Shown here piece by piece: positions 1 through 5,392 of a stretch of DNA of 5,392 bases. Location: the NCBI GenBank assembly GCA_900767505.1, contig CAAFZG010000132.1, positions 1-5,392 on the forward strand, read 5' to 3'. Each line of letters starts with the position of its first letter. The first letter of the stretch is position 1. Made by a program: the position numbers and the translations under genes. Below the pieces are notes generated by a model that made no database searches, had not been told where the DNA came from, and worked only from the letters and a program-made list of their open reading frames with translations. The stretch is from Methanomassiliicoccales archaeon (GTDB taxonomy: Archaea > Thermoplasmatota > Thermoplasmata > Methanomassiliicoccales > Methanomethylophilaceae).

Positions 1-1382
1 AGGGAACCGCATTCCACAACGCCGGACTCACTTACAGGCAGAGGAAGTACGTCGAGGACTCCTTCAGGTCTGGAGATATAAAGGTGATAGTTGCGACACC
101 CACATTGGCCGCAGGGATCAACCTGCCCGCCAGAAGGGTGATCGTCAGGGACACCTCGCGCTTCGAGGAGGGAGGCAGCCGTCCGATAGCCGTCATGGAG
201 GTGAAGCAGATGTGCGGACGCGCCGGAAGGCCCGGATACGACCCATACGGGGAGGCCATCCTCGTCGCCAAGAACGACCGCGACTCCGAGCACCTGATGA
301 CCGACTATGTCGACCATGACACCGAGAAACTGACATCCAAGCTCTTCCAGGAAAGGGTGCTCAGAAGCCACATCCTCGGGATAATCGCCACGGGCGATGC
401 CGATTCCGAGGAGGGGCTGGTGGATTTCATGCGCGACACATTCTTCGGACACACGTCCAACATGTTCGGCATCGAGACCGTGATCGGCGATGTCGTCAAT
501 TTCCTGTCCAAGGAGAAGATGATCCGCAGTCGCGGAGACATATTGGAAATCCTTCCTTTCGGAAAGAGGGTCTCCGACCTCTACATAGATCCCGTCACTG
601 CATCCATGCTCAGGGATGCGGTCATGAAGATCGACGAACAGACCGATGCCATGCAGATCCTTGTCGCCGCCGCGATGACCCCCGATGTCACGGGCATGTA
701 CCCCAAGAAGGGTGACCAACAGCGCCTGAACGACCTTTGGGACTCCCTTGACGGCAGACTGCTGATAGACCCCGAAGGGCTCGAAGACTATGGGGAGGAG
801 TACTTCCTCAGCGACCTCAAGGTCGCGGCCCTGATGGACGATTGGATCAACGAGGTCTCCGAGGAGACCATCACGGATTCCATGGGTATCGGACCGGGCG
901 ACATCAGGTCCAAGGTGGACCGCATGGATTGGATAATCTACGCCGCAGGGGAGATCGCATACATATTCAACCCCGATGCGATGCGCAGGATCAGGCCTCT
1001 GTCGACCCGGATAAGATACGGCGTGAAGGAGGAGCTCATGGACCTCGTCTCGCTGAGAGGCGTGGGAAGGAGCAGGGCAAGGGTCCTTTTCAATGCCGGA
1101 TACCGCAGCAAGGATGACATCATCGCCGCAGACGAATCGGCACTTGCCAAGATGCCCCGCATCGGACCCGCTCTGGCCCGCAGCATGAAGCAGCAGGTCG
1201 GTTCCGGACAGGAGCAGACCTGGGAATCGATGTCACCGTCCGAAGAGGAGGCCCTCATGGACGAGATGGCCGCCGCATACGGTGAACCCAGGATCTCCGA
1301 ACAGGAAGTCCCGAAAGATGATAAAAACGGGAAAAGGTCCGAAGAGACCGGCCCTCGTCAGGCCAGCCTCTTCGATTTCTGA
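1..1382 (+). CDS. hel308: ATP-dependent DNA helicase Hel308 (Hjm), C-terminal part, 5' truncated by window edge
   Basis: Superfamily 2 DNA helicase that unwinds forked and lagging-strand DNA 3'->5' at stalled replication forks. The reading frame is open from position 3 and gives 459 visible residues. Family members are roughly 700-750 residues, so RecA domain 1 with Walker A and DExH lies upstream. Visible residues 3-9 read AFHNAGL, motif V reads VATPTLAAGINLPAR (30-44) and motif VI reads QMCGRAGRPG (69-78), all typical of Hel308. A winged-helix and helical ratchet region follows. A helix-hairpin-helix domain starts near residue 351 with LRGVGRSRAR and continues to a second hairpin, MPRIGPALA. 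The last ~60 residues look acidic and disordered, then end in QASLFDF. The real start is off the left edge; the GTG at position 84 is only an internal codon. The TGA stop abuts the convergent thrC stop. The family call is firm. Confidence 0.95.
   Translation, partial: GTAFHNAGLTYRQRKYVEDSFRSGDIKVIVATPTLAAGINLPARRVIVRDTSRFEEGGSRPIAVMEVKQMCGRAGRPGYDPYGEAILVAKNDRDSEHLMTDYVDHDTEKLTSKLFQERVLRSHILGIIATGDADSEEGLVDFMRDTFFGHTSNMFGIETVIGDVVNFLSKEKMIRSRGDILEILPFGKRVSDLYIDPVTASMLRDAVMKIDEQTDAMQILVAAAMTPDVTGMYPKKGDQQRLNDLWDSLDGRLLIDPEGLEDYGEEYFLSDLKVAALMDDWINEVSEETITDSMGIGPGDIRSKVDRMDWIIYAAGEIAYIFNPDAMRRIRPLSTRIRYGVKEELMDLVSLRGVGRSRARVLFNAGYRSKDDIIAADESALAKMPRIGPALARSMKQQVGSGQEQTWESMSPSEEEALMDEMAAAYGEPRISEQEVPKDDKNGKRSEETGPRQASLFDF
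1320..1336 (-). terminator. candidate U-rich terminator for the thrBC transcript, inside the hel308 3' end
   Basis: Read on the - strand, this stretch is CCTTTTCCCGTTTTTATC-like. It has a T4 run (1335-1332) and a T5 run (1327-1323), about 48-60 nt past the thrC stop. Archaeal RNA polymerase terminates mainly at oligo-T without needing a hairpin, and thrC has no non-coding 3' flank, so this is the nearest plausible site. It overlaps hel308 codons (lysine-rich linker), so the T-runs may simply reflect AAA/AAG codons. Confidence 0.35.
1359..1379 (+). other. C-terminal PIP-box-like PCNA-binding motif of Hel308
   Basis: The last seven codons encode QASLFDF. This fits the PCNA-interacting pattern Q-x-x-hydrophobic-x-x-aromatic at Q, L and the final F, but lacks the second aromatic residue because the protein ends there. 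Archaeal clamp-binding proteins often carry a similar Q-x-x-L-F-D-F tail, for example the large subunit of replication factor C. It follows a charged, low-complexity linker, which is the usual setting for a clamp-binding tail. Binding itself is inferred. Confidence 0.7.
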
Positions 1383-2600
1383 TCACTGCGAGAGGATCCT
1401 CTCGACGTCCTCTACGGAGTTTCCGCACTTTATGGGCGGGGCGCAGTTGTTGATGATCGTGTCGGGGTCCTTCAGACCGTTTCCTGTGCAGATGCACACG
1501 ACCCTCTCATCCCTGTCCACGATGCCCTCCTGACGGAGCTTCCTGAGTCCTGCGACGGAGGCCGCGGAAGCGGGCTCGACACAGACACCTTCCCTCCTTC
1601 CGAGGAGCTGCTGGGCGCTGATGATCTCCTCGTCGGAGACTGTGGCGCAGTATCCGCCGGTGGAGTACATGGCCTTCAGGGCCTTCCTTCCGCTGACGGG
1701 GTTTCCGATCCTGATGGCGGTTGCGACGGTCTCGGGGTTCTTCTCGGGAACGAAATCGTCGGTGTGCTTGTGGAATGCGGCTGCGACGGGAGCTGCTCCC
1801 TCTGCCTGGATTCCTGTGAGCATGGGGATCTTGTCGATCCATCCGACCTCCTCGAGCTCCTTGACCGCTTTGTAGACGGCCCAGATGTTGGCGGCGTTGC
1901 CGACCGGGAGGATGATCCTGTCGGGAACATCGTACCTGAGCTGGTCGATGATCTCGAACAGAACGGACTTCTGACCCTCGGGCCTGTAGGGATTGATCGA
2001 GTTGAGGAGGTAGAGCTTCCTCTCGTCGGCCATCTTCCTGGCGAGTGCGAGAGCATCATCGAAGTTGCCGTCGATGGAAAGGACCTTGGCTCCGAAGAAG
2101 AGGGCCTGTGCGAGCTTTCCCATGGCGACCTTTCCGGACGGGAGGAACACGGCGCACTTCATGCCGGCCTTGGCGGCGTATGCTGCGAGTGCGGCGGATG
2201 TGTTTCCTGTGGAGGCGCATCCGACGACCTTGGCACCGAGCTCCTTGGCGTGGGAGACTCCCATGGTCATTCCCCTGTCCTTGAAGGATCCTGTGGGGTT
2301 CAGACCCTCGAACTTGACGAAGGTGTTCTCGACTCCGATCTCGGCACCGAGGGCCCTGGTCGGGTAGAGGGGTGTTCCTCCTTCCTGGATCGACACCTTG
2401 TGGGCGGGGTCCACGGGCATGAAGGGAGCGTATCTCCAAACTCCGATAGGCTCGGAACGGAGGTCCTCGGGCTTCATCTCCTTCACAGGTTCAAGGTCCA
2501 TCTTGACGGTCAGAAGACCGCCGCATCTGGGGCAGACGTTGACGAACGGATCGTCGACCTCGACCCCGCAATCCCAGCAGATAACTTTGTGCGCTGCCAT
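1383..2600 (-). CDS. thrC: threonine synthase (PLP-dependent, zinc-ribbon archaeal type)
   Basis: Converts O-phospho-L-homoserine and water to L-threonine and phosphate in the cytoplasm, the last step of threonine synthesis. The protein is 405 residues, a normal archaeal length. An N-terminal zinc ribbon has Cys8, Cys11, Cys23 and Cys26 (CWDC...CPRC). The PLP lysine is Lys107 in NPTGSFKDRG. STGNTSAA (130-137) is the conserved loop that contacts the cofactor ring, PVGNAAN is the phosphate-binding loop, and CTGNGLKDP near the C-terminus is typical of the family. I chose ATG at 2600 because a strong Shine-Dalgarno sequence lies 7 nt upstream and the zinc ribbon begins at once. A start at 2702 would add 34 residues (MRRSPRASAR...) that only re-read thrB in another frame. 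It lies 1 nt after thrB and is probably translationally coupled to it. Confidence 0.95.
   Translation of the reverse strand: MAAHKVICWDCGVEVDDPFVNVCPRCGGLLTVKMDLEPVKEMKPEDLRSEPIGVWRYAPFMPVDPAHKVSIQEGGTPLYPTRALGAEIGVENTFVKFEGLNPTGSFKDRGMTMGVSHAKELGAKVVGCASTGNTSAALAAYAAKAGMKCAVFLPSGKVAMGKLAQALFFGAKVLSIDGNFDDALALARKMADERKLYLLNSINPYRPEGQKSVLFEIIDQLRYDVPDRIILPVGNAANIWAVYKAVKELEEVGWIDKIPMLTGIQAEGAAPVAAAFHKHTDDFVPEKNPETVATAIRIGNPVSGRKALKAMYSTGGYCATVSDEEIISAQQLLGRREGVCVEPASAASVAGLRKLRQEGIVDRDERVVCICTGNGLKDPDTIINNCAPPIKCGNSVEDVERILSQ
1389..1404. repeat. 16-bp perfect palindrome at the convergent hel308/thrC junction
   Basis: CGAGAGGATCCTCTCG is its own reverse complement. It can fold as a 6-bp stem with a GATC loop in either transcript. 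It begins 6 nt after the hel308 stop and lies in the last codons of thrC (ERILSQ region). The position suggests a shared transcript-end hairpin, but no U-run follows it on the + strand, so a terminator role is unproven. Confidence 0.5.
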
Positions 2601-2601
2601 C

Positions 2602-3534
2602 TCAAATCCTCCTGCAACCGGAGCCGGGCTCCGTGATCCAGGTGTCGCATCCCATCTCGTGCTCCGCGTACATCTCGCGGATGCTCTCGGCGATCGCCTC
2701 ACCGCTGTAGGAGCTCTTGTCGTAAAATGAAATAATACAGGGTCCGGACCCTCCGAGGAAGGATGCGATCGCGCCGTGCGACTTGGCGATGGACTCCGCG
2801 TCCTTCAAGTGCGGGACCAGACATGACCTTGCGGGCTCGAACACTGCATCCTGGACGGACCTTCCGATGAGTCCGAGGTCCCCGGTCTGCATCGCGTATG
2901 CCATGCATGCCGCGTTGCCCAGGTGGAAGACCATGTCCTTTATCGGCACCTCCTTCGGGAGGACGGCCCTGGATTCCCTCGTGGGGACCATGATGTCGGG
3001 CATCGCGACCACGATACCGAGGTTCTCGTGGGGCTTGATGGAAACGACCTCGAAAGGCTCGTAAGAACGTATGATCGTGAATCCGCCGAGGACACAGGGC
3101 GCGACGTTGTCTGCGTGGAATCCTCCGGATGTCACATCTTCGGCATGGGCCGCGCAGAGAACGACCTCGTTGAGCTTGAGCTTCTCGCCGCACAGGATGT
3201 GCGCGAGGAATGCGCCTCCGGCCGCGGATGCTCCGGACGATCCGATACCGCTGCAGGGACGGATGCCCTTCTTGATCTTTATCTCGATACCGAAGTCCGC
3301 ATTGCATCTCCTGAGGACCTCTGCGGCTGCGATACTGACGGAGTTCTGTTCGGGATCCTTCGGGATACCCTCCGAACCGGGGCCGGTGACCTCAGAGATC
3401 ACCATGCCTGACTCGATCTTCCTTCCCTCGATGATGTCGTAGGGCTCTTTGAGGGCCAGTCCGAACACATCGAATCCTGCTCCGATGTTAGATGTCGTGG
3501 CTGGCGCTGCGATCCTTATCCATTCCTCGGCCAT
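2602..3534 (-). CDS. thrB: homoserine kinase (GHMP kinase family)
   Basis: Phosphorylates L-homoserine with ATP to O-phosphohomoserine, the substrate of the adjacent threonine synthase. The protein is 310 residues, a normal length. GHMP motif 1 is APATTSNIGAGFD (10-22). The ATP-binding motif 2 is PCSGIGSSGASA (93-104), where the usual SSAAS reads SSGAS. The substrate region has HADNVAP with Asn143, and motif 3 is GGSGPC (261-266). HADNVAP and the YEPFEV that follows resemble the methanogen enzyme from Methanocaldococcus as I recall it. The start at 3534 places motif 1 about ten residues in, as in relatives, and no closer in-frame Met precedes that motif. Only a weak GTGAG lies upstream as a ribosome site. 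It is the first gene of the thrBC pair, 141 nt downstream of cls. Confidence 0.95.
   Translation of the reverse strand: MAEEWIRIAAPATTSNIGAGFDVFGLALKEPYDIIEGRKIESGMVISEVTGPGSEGIPKDPEQNSVSIAAAEVLRRCNADFGIEIKIKKGIRPCSGIGSSGASAAGGAFLAHILCGEKLKLNEVVLCAAHAEDVTSGGFHADNVAPCVLGGFTIIRSYEPFEVVSIKPHENLGIVVAMPDIMVPTRESRAVLPKEVPIKDMVFHLGNAACMAYAMQTGDLGLIGRSVQDAVFEPARSCLVPHLKDAESIAKSHGAIASFLGGSGPCIISFYDKSSYSGEAIAESIREMYAEHEMGCDTWITEPGSGCRRI
2606..2613 (-). promoter_or_regulatory. thrC ribosome binding site within the thrB 3' end
   Basis: On the - strand this reads AGGAGGAT. It has a full AGGAGG core, with 7 nt from the core to ATG at 2600. The same bases encode the last three ThrB residues, Arg-Arg-Ile. 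This site decides the thrC start and suggests that translation of thrC is coupled to termination on thrB. Confidence 0.85.
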
Positions 3535-3675
3535 GGTCTCACGTTTTCCTATAAAGGGCCGTACCTTACCGTTCGATTTAACCCTACTGGTCTTCGAATG
3601 TCCCCGATTAGGGAAAGGAGCCCTTTTCGAAGCGGAATGAGTCCGTGGTCGGACAGCGGGGTTGGAAAACGGACA
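3535..3675. other. intergenic region between cls and thrB with two small hairpins
   Basis: No gene is seen in these 141 nt. Just past the cls stop on the - strand is a T4 run (CCGTTTTCC, 3670-3662). Next comes a perfect 5-bp hairpin, GTCCG-ACCA-CGGAC (3654-3641), and then a 7-bp stem with one G-U pair and a 3-nt loop (3628-3612). Together these could end the cls transcript before the thrB promoter. None is a textbook terminator. Confidence 0.35.
3575..3585 (-). promoter_or_regulatory. candidate thrBC promoter (TATA-like element)
   Basis: On the - strand this reads AGGGTTAAATC: a purine-rich BRE-like AGGG followed by the A/T element TTAAAT (3581-3576). Archaeal transcription usually starts about 25 nt downstream, here near 3553, which would leave a leader of about 19 nt before the thrB ATG. 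The match to a TATA box is weak. A closer TTTATA (3555-3550) lies too near the ATG to serve. Confidence 0.3.
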
Positions 3676-5100
3676 TCAGAGCTGTTCCGAGACGAGCCAT
3701 GATATCGATGTCTTCAGCTTTTGGACGAATGTCCTGCCGGCGTACATCTCCTCGGTGTACTCGGTGCATGATCCCAGATCCCTCATGAACGCATCCTGCA
3801 TCTCCGTACCTAGCCTCTCGGAATACACCATCGCATTGGACTCGAAGTTCAGACCCATGCTGCGGTCGTCGAAATTGGCGGAACCGACGGAACAGAGGTA
3901 ATGGTCCACCACGACGGTCTTCGAGTGAACGAAGCCGTCGTTGTACTCATAGACCTTCACACCGTCCTTCATCAGGTCGTGGGCGTATCTGCGGTTGCAC
4001 CAGTAGACGAACGGATGGTCCGCCTTGTCGGGTATGATGATGCGGACGTCCACTCCGCGGAGGGCGGCGGAACGCAGTGCGCGCATGCAGGCCTCGTCCG
4101 GAGCGAGATACGGAGTGTGTATCAGAATGGATTCCTTTGCCTCCTCGACCATCATGAGGTATTGGAACGCTATGCCGTTCCTCTCGCCCATGTCGGGGCC
4201 GCCGTTGACGATCTGCACCCCTGTGTCCCCGATGCCGCGGACGGACGGGTCGGCATAGTAGTCTCCGGAGAATCTGTCCTGATGCGAAGCATAGCGCCAA
4301 TCGGCCAGGAACCTCATCGCCAGGGGATCGATGGCGGAACCCTGGATCCTGATGGCCGAATCCCTCCAGTTGCCCAGCGGCCCCTTTCCGAGGTATTCGA
4401 CGCCTATGTTGAATCCTCCGATGTACCCGACCCTGCCGTCGATGATCGCAATCTTCCTGTGGTTGCGATTGTTCTTCTTCGGGCTGAGCATGACCGTCGC
4501 CAGACTGTGGAACAGCCTGACCTCTCCGCCGGCATCCTCGAGGGCCTTGGTGGAGCGGGGGGATGTGTTGTATCCTATTCCGTCGGCCAGGAGCCTGACC
4601 TCCACTCCCTGGGATGCCTTCTCGGTGAGTATCCTGACGATCTCGTTCCCGAGCTCGTCCTTGCGGATTATGTAGTACTCCAGGTGGATGAAGTTCTTGG
4701 CTGATCTGAGGTCCTCTATCATGTCGGCGAACTTCTCGTTACCGTCCGTGTACAGTTTGACCTCGTTGTCGCCGGAGTACATGTGCGCCCCGACCCTGTC
4801 CAATGCGGATGCCAGGGGAGCATAGCGGAACCCTTCGGATTCTGACTTCTTTATGGCCCTCACGCCGGCCGACTTCAGTCCCCTGATGTCGTCATCGTTG
4901 ATGAACCGCGGGCGGAATGCGAATTTCGGATAGAAGGTCTGTCCGAACAGAAGATAGATCAGGAACCCTCCGATCGGCATCACTATCAGTACGATCATCC
5001 AGAACATGACCTTGTACGGGTCCCCTCTCTCGAGGAACAGCATCGTGATCAGCAGGATCACATCGATGAGATAGATTGCGAGTATCAGTGAGCCGACCAT
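3676..5100 (-). CDS. cls: cardiolipin synthase-type phospholipase D family membrane protein
   Basis: Members of this family join two phospholipids, or a phospholipid and an alcohol, through a phosphatidyl-histidine intermediate at the inner face of the membrane. The protein is 474 residues, typical of bacterial-type Cls. Two N-terminal membrane segments are visible (about 3-23 and 31-53), separated by LERGDPYK, as in the family. The first HKD motif is NHRKIAIID with His214, Lys216 and Asp221, followed by GGFNIG. The second is VHSKTVVVD with His392, Lys394 and Asp399, followed by GSANFDDRSMGLNFE. Both catalytic sets are intact. The start at 5100 gives the expected N-terminus and has an AGGATG ribosome site about 8 nt upstream. 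In an archaeon the natural substrates would be ether-linked archaetidylglycerol-type lipids, but this is inferred. Substrate and head group cannot be read from sequence. Confidence 0.9.
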   Translation of the reverse strand: MVGSLILAIYLIDVILLITMLFLERGDPYKVMFWMIVLIVMPIGGFLIYLLFGQTFYPKFAFRPRFINDDDIRGLKSAGVRAIKKSESEGFRYAPLASALDRVGAHMYSGDNEVKLYTDGNEKFADMIEDLRSAKNFIHLEYYIIRKDELGNEIVRILTEKASQGVEVRLLADGIGYNTSPRSTKALEDAGGEVRLFHSLATVMLSPKKNNRNHRKIAIIDGRVGYIGGFNIGVEYLGKGPLGNWRDSAIRIQGSAIDPLAMRFLADWRYASHQDRFSGDYYADPSVRGIGDTGVQIVNGGPDMGERNGIAFQYLMMVEEAKESILIHTPYLAPDEACMRALRSAALRGVDVRIIIPDKADHPFVYWCNRRYAHDLMKDGVKVYEYNDGFVHSKTVVVDHYLCSVGSANFDDRSMGLNFESNAMVYSERLGTEMQDAFMRDLGSCTEYTEEMYAGRTFVQKLKTSISWLVSEQL

Positions 5101-5132
5101 GCCAACATCCTGCGGCGTTGTCCCGATGAGAG

Positions 5133-5141
5133 GATAAAAAT
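5133..5141 (-). promoter_or_regulatory. candidate cls promoter (TATA-like element)
   Basis: On the - strand this reads ATTTTTATC, the most A/T-rich stretch in the gap and close to an archaeal TATA box. Initiation about 25 nt downstream would fall near 5110, giving a short leader of about 10 nt. That would leave little room for the AGGATG ribosome site at 5111-5106. The upstream AGGAAC is only a loose BRE match. Confidence 0.4.
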
Positions 5142-5283
5142 GTTCCTAGACATCTTTCGTATGGTCCTGGGATGACCGAATCCGATCATGATGATGAGAT
5201 GGGAAGGTGGCCTCCGCCCCGCCTGATCATGACGGGACGGCAGCCGTTTCCTGTGAAAGCGGTTTCCACTGTAAGGCGATGGC

Positions 5284-5301
5284 CGGGACCCGGAGGTCCC
5301 G
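5284..5301 (-). terminator. strong hairpin after the right-edge gene, candidate transcript end
   Basis: On the - strand CGGGACCTCCGGGTCCCG forms a perfect 7-bp GC-rich stem with loop UCCG closed by C-G. This is a cUNCGg tetraloop, a class known for high stability. It begins 6 nt after the stop codon of the gene at the right edge. No U-run follows, so it may stabilise or process the 3' end rather than terminate transcription. Confidence 0.5.
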
Positions 5302-5307
5302 ACGACA

Positions 5308-5392
5308 TCATTCCTCCCAGACCGAGATTCCCTTGGGATCGCTGAGCGCGCTCTTGTGGAACACAGGCTCCTCGATCCCTTCGGCCCTCTGC
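5308..5392 (-). CDS. unidentified protein, last 27 residues, 5' part outside window
   Basis: Reading in from the right edge on the - strand, the frame is open for 27 codons and ends in TGA at 5310-5308. The tail ends FHKSALSDPKGISVWEE, preceded by RAEGIEEPV. The composition is that of a real soluble protein (mixed charges, hydrophobics spaced as in a strand or helix end), and the codons end mostly in G or C like the neighbours. A stable hairpin directly follows the stop, which supports this as a true gene end. I do not recognise the family, and no function is proposed. It lies 207 nt upstream of cls on the same strand, too far to assume a shared operon. Confidence 0.6.
   Translation of the reverse strand, partial: QRAEGIEEPVFHKSALSDPKGISVWEE

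Larger units (their letters stand above)
5101..5307. other. intergenic region upstream of cls
   Basis: These 207 nt hold the candidate cls promoter, the hairpin after the right-edge gene and little else that I can support. Two short direct repeats are visible: GATCATGA at 5184 and 5225, and GTTTCC twice, 16 nt apart, near 5247 and 5263. A 57-codon + strand frame from 5172 crosses the region but is not convincing. Confidence 0.4.

Noticed and set aside
1764..2636. Open + strand frame of 290 codons opposite thrC
   Set aside because: It is antisense to a complete threonine synthase. Its product is a low-complexity run of Gly, Asp, Leu and Val, the usual shadow of GC-rich codons.
2601..2702. 34-residue N-terminal extension of thrC from ATG at 2702
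   Set aside because: It re-reads thrB codons out of frame and gives an Arg/Ser-rich stretch unlike the family. The ATG at 2600 has a strong ribosome site and starts right before the zinc ribbon.
3550..3555. TTTATA on the - strand as the thrB TATA box
   Set aside because: It ends only about 15 nt before the ATG, so transcription starting some 25 nt downstream would begin inside the gene, with no nearby in-frame start before GHMP motif 1.
3901..4704. Open + strand frame of 267 codons opposite cls
   Set aside because: It lies wholly antisense to a cardiolipin synthase with intact catalytic motifs. Its translation has no recognisable motif. Long shadow frames are expected in GC-rich coding DNA.
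5172..5345. 57-codon + strand ORF starting MTESDHDDEMGRW
   Set aside because: It has no ribosome site and its composition is Pro/Arg/Gly-rich. It overlaps the end of the right-edge gene and runs through the hairpin. Conservation or peptide evidence would be needed.
1..5392. A new defence, mobile or multi-gene system
   Set aside because: All but one of the genes belong to known housekeeping families, and the last is only a 27-residue tail. I saw no transposase, integrase, terminal inverted repeats, CRISPR-like regular repeats, tRNA-like cloverleaf or small toxin-like gene pair.

Overview
The window looks like ordinary chromosomal housekeeping DNA from an archaeon. The main support is a Hel308-type DNA repair helicase that ends in an archaeal-style PCNA-binding tail, a homoserine kinase of the type seen in methanogens, and a zinc-ribbon threonine synthase. 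The DNA is GC-rich and its codons favour G or C in the third position, so long antisense shadow frames are common. Mesophilic, GC-rich Thermoplasmata, such as the Methanomassiliicoccales, would fit, but this is inference: no lineage-specific marker gene is present.

Layout from left to right. (1) Positions 1-1382, + strand: the C-terminal 459 residues of Hel308. The N-terminal part, with the first RecA domain, lies off the left edge. (2) Positions 1383-3534, - strand: a two-gene threonine operon, thrB then thrC, with 1 nt between them. The thrC ribosome binding site lies inside the last codons of thrB. The stop codons of thrC and hel308 abut with no base between them. (3) Positions 3535-3675: a 141-nt gap with a weak candidate promoter for thrB and two small hairpins. 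(4) Positions 3676-5100, - strand: a complete cardiolipin synthase-type phospholipase D family protein with two N-terminal membrane segments and two intact HKD motifs. (5) Positions 5101-5307: a 207-nt gap with a candidate cls promoter and a strong hairpin. (6) Positions 5308-5392, - strand: the last 27 residues of a gene that I do not recognise.

ThrB and ThrC catalyse the last two steps from homoserine to threonine (homoserine to O-phosphohomoserine to threonine), so their coupling makes sense. Hel308 (fork repair) and Cls (membrane lipid synthesis) have no evident functional link to that pathway or to each other.

I found no mobile element, CRISPR array, tRNA, rRNA, toxin-antitoxin pair or defence cassette, and no sign of a new multi-gene system. 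The most interesting points are small: the C-terminal PIP-like tail of Hel308, the zero-gap convergent junction with a 16-bp perfect palindrome, a cUNCGg-type hairpin just after the right-edge gene, and a bacterial-style cardiolipin synthase in an archaeal setting.
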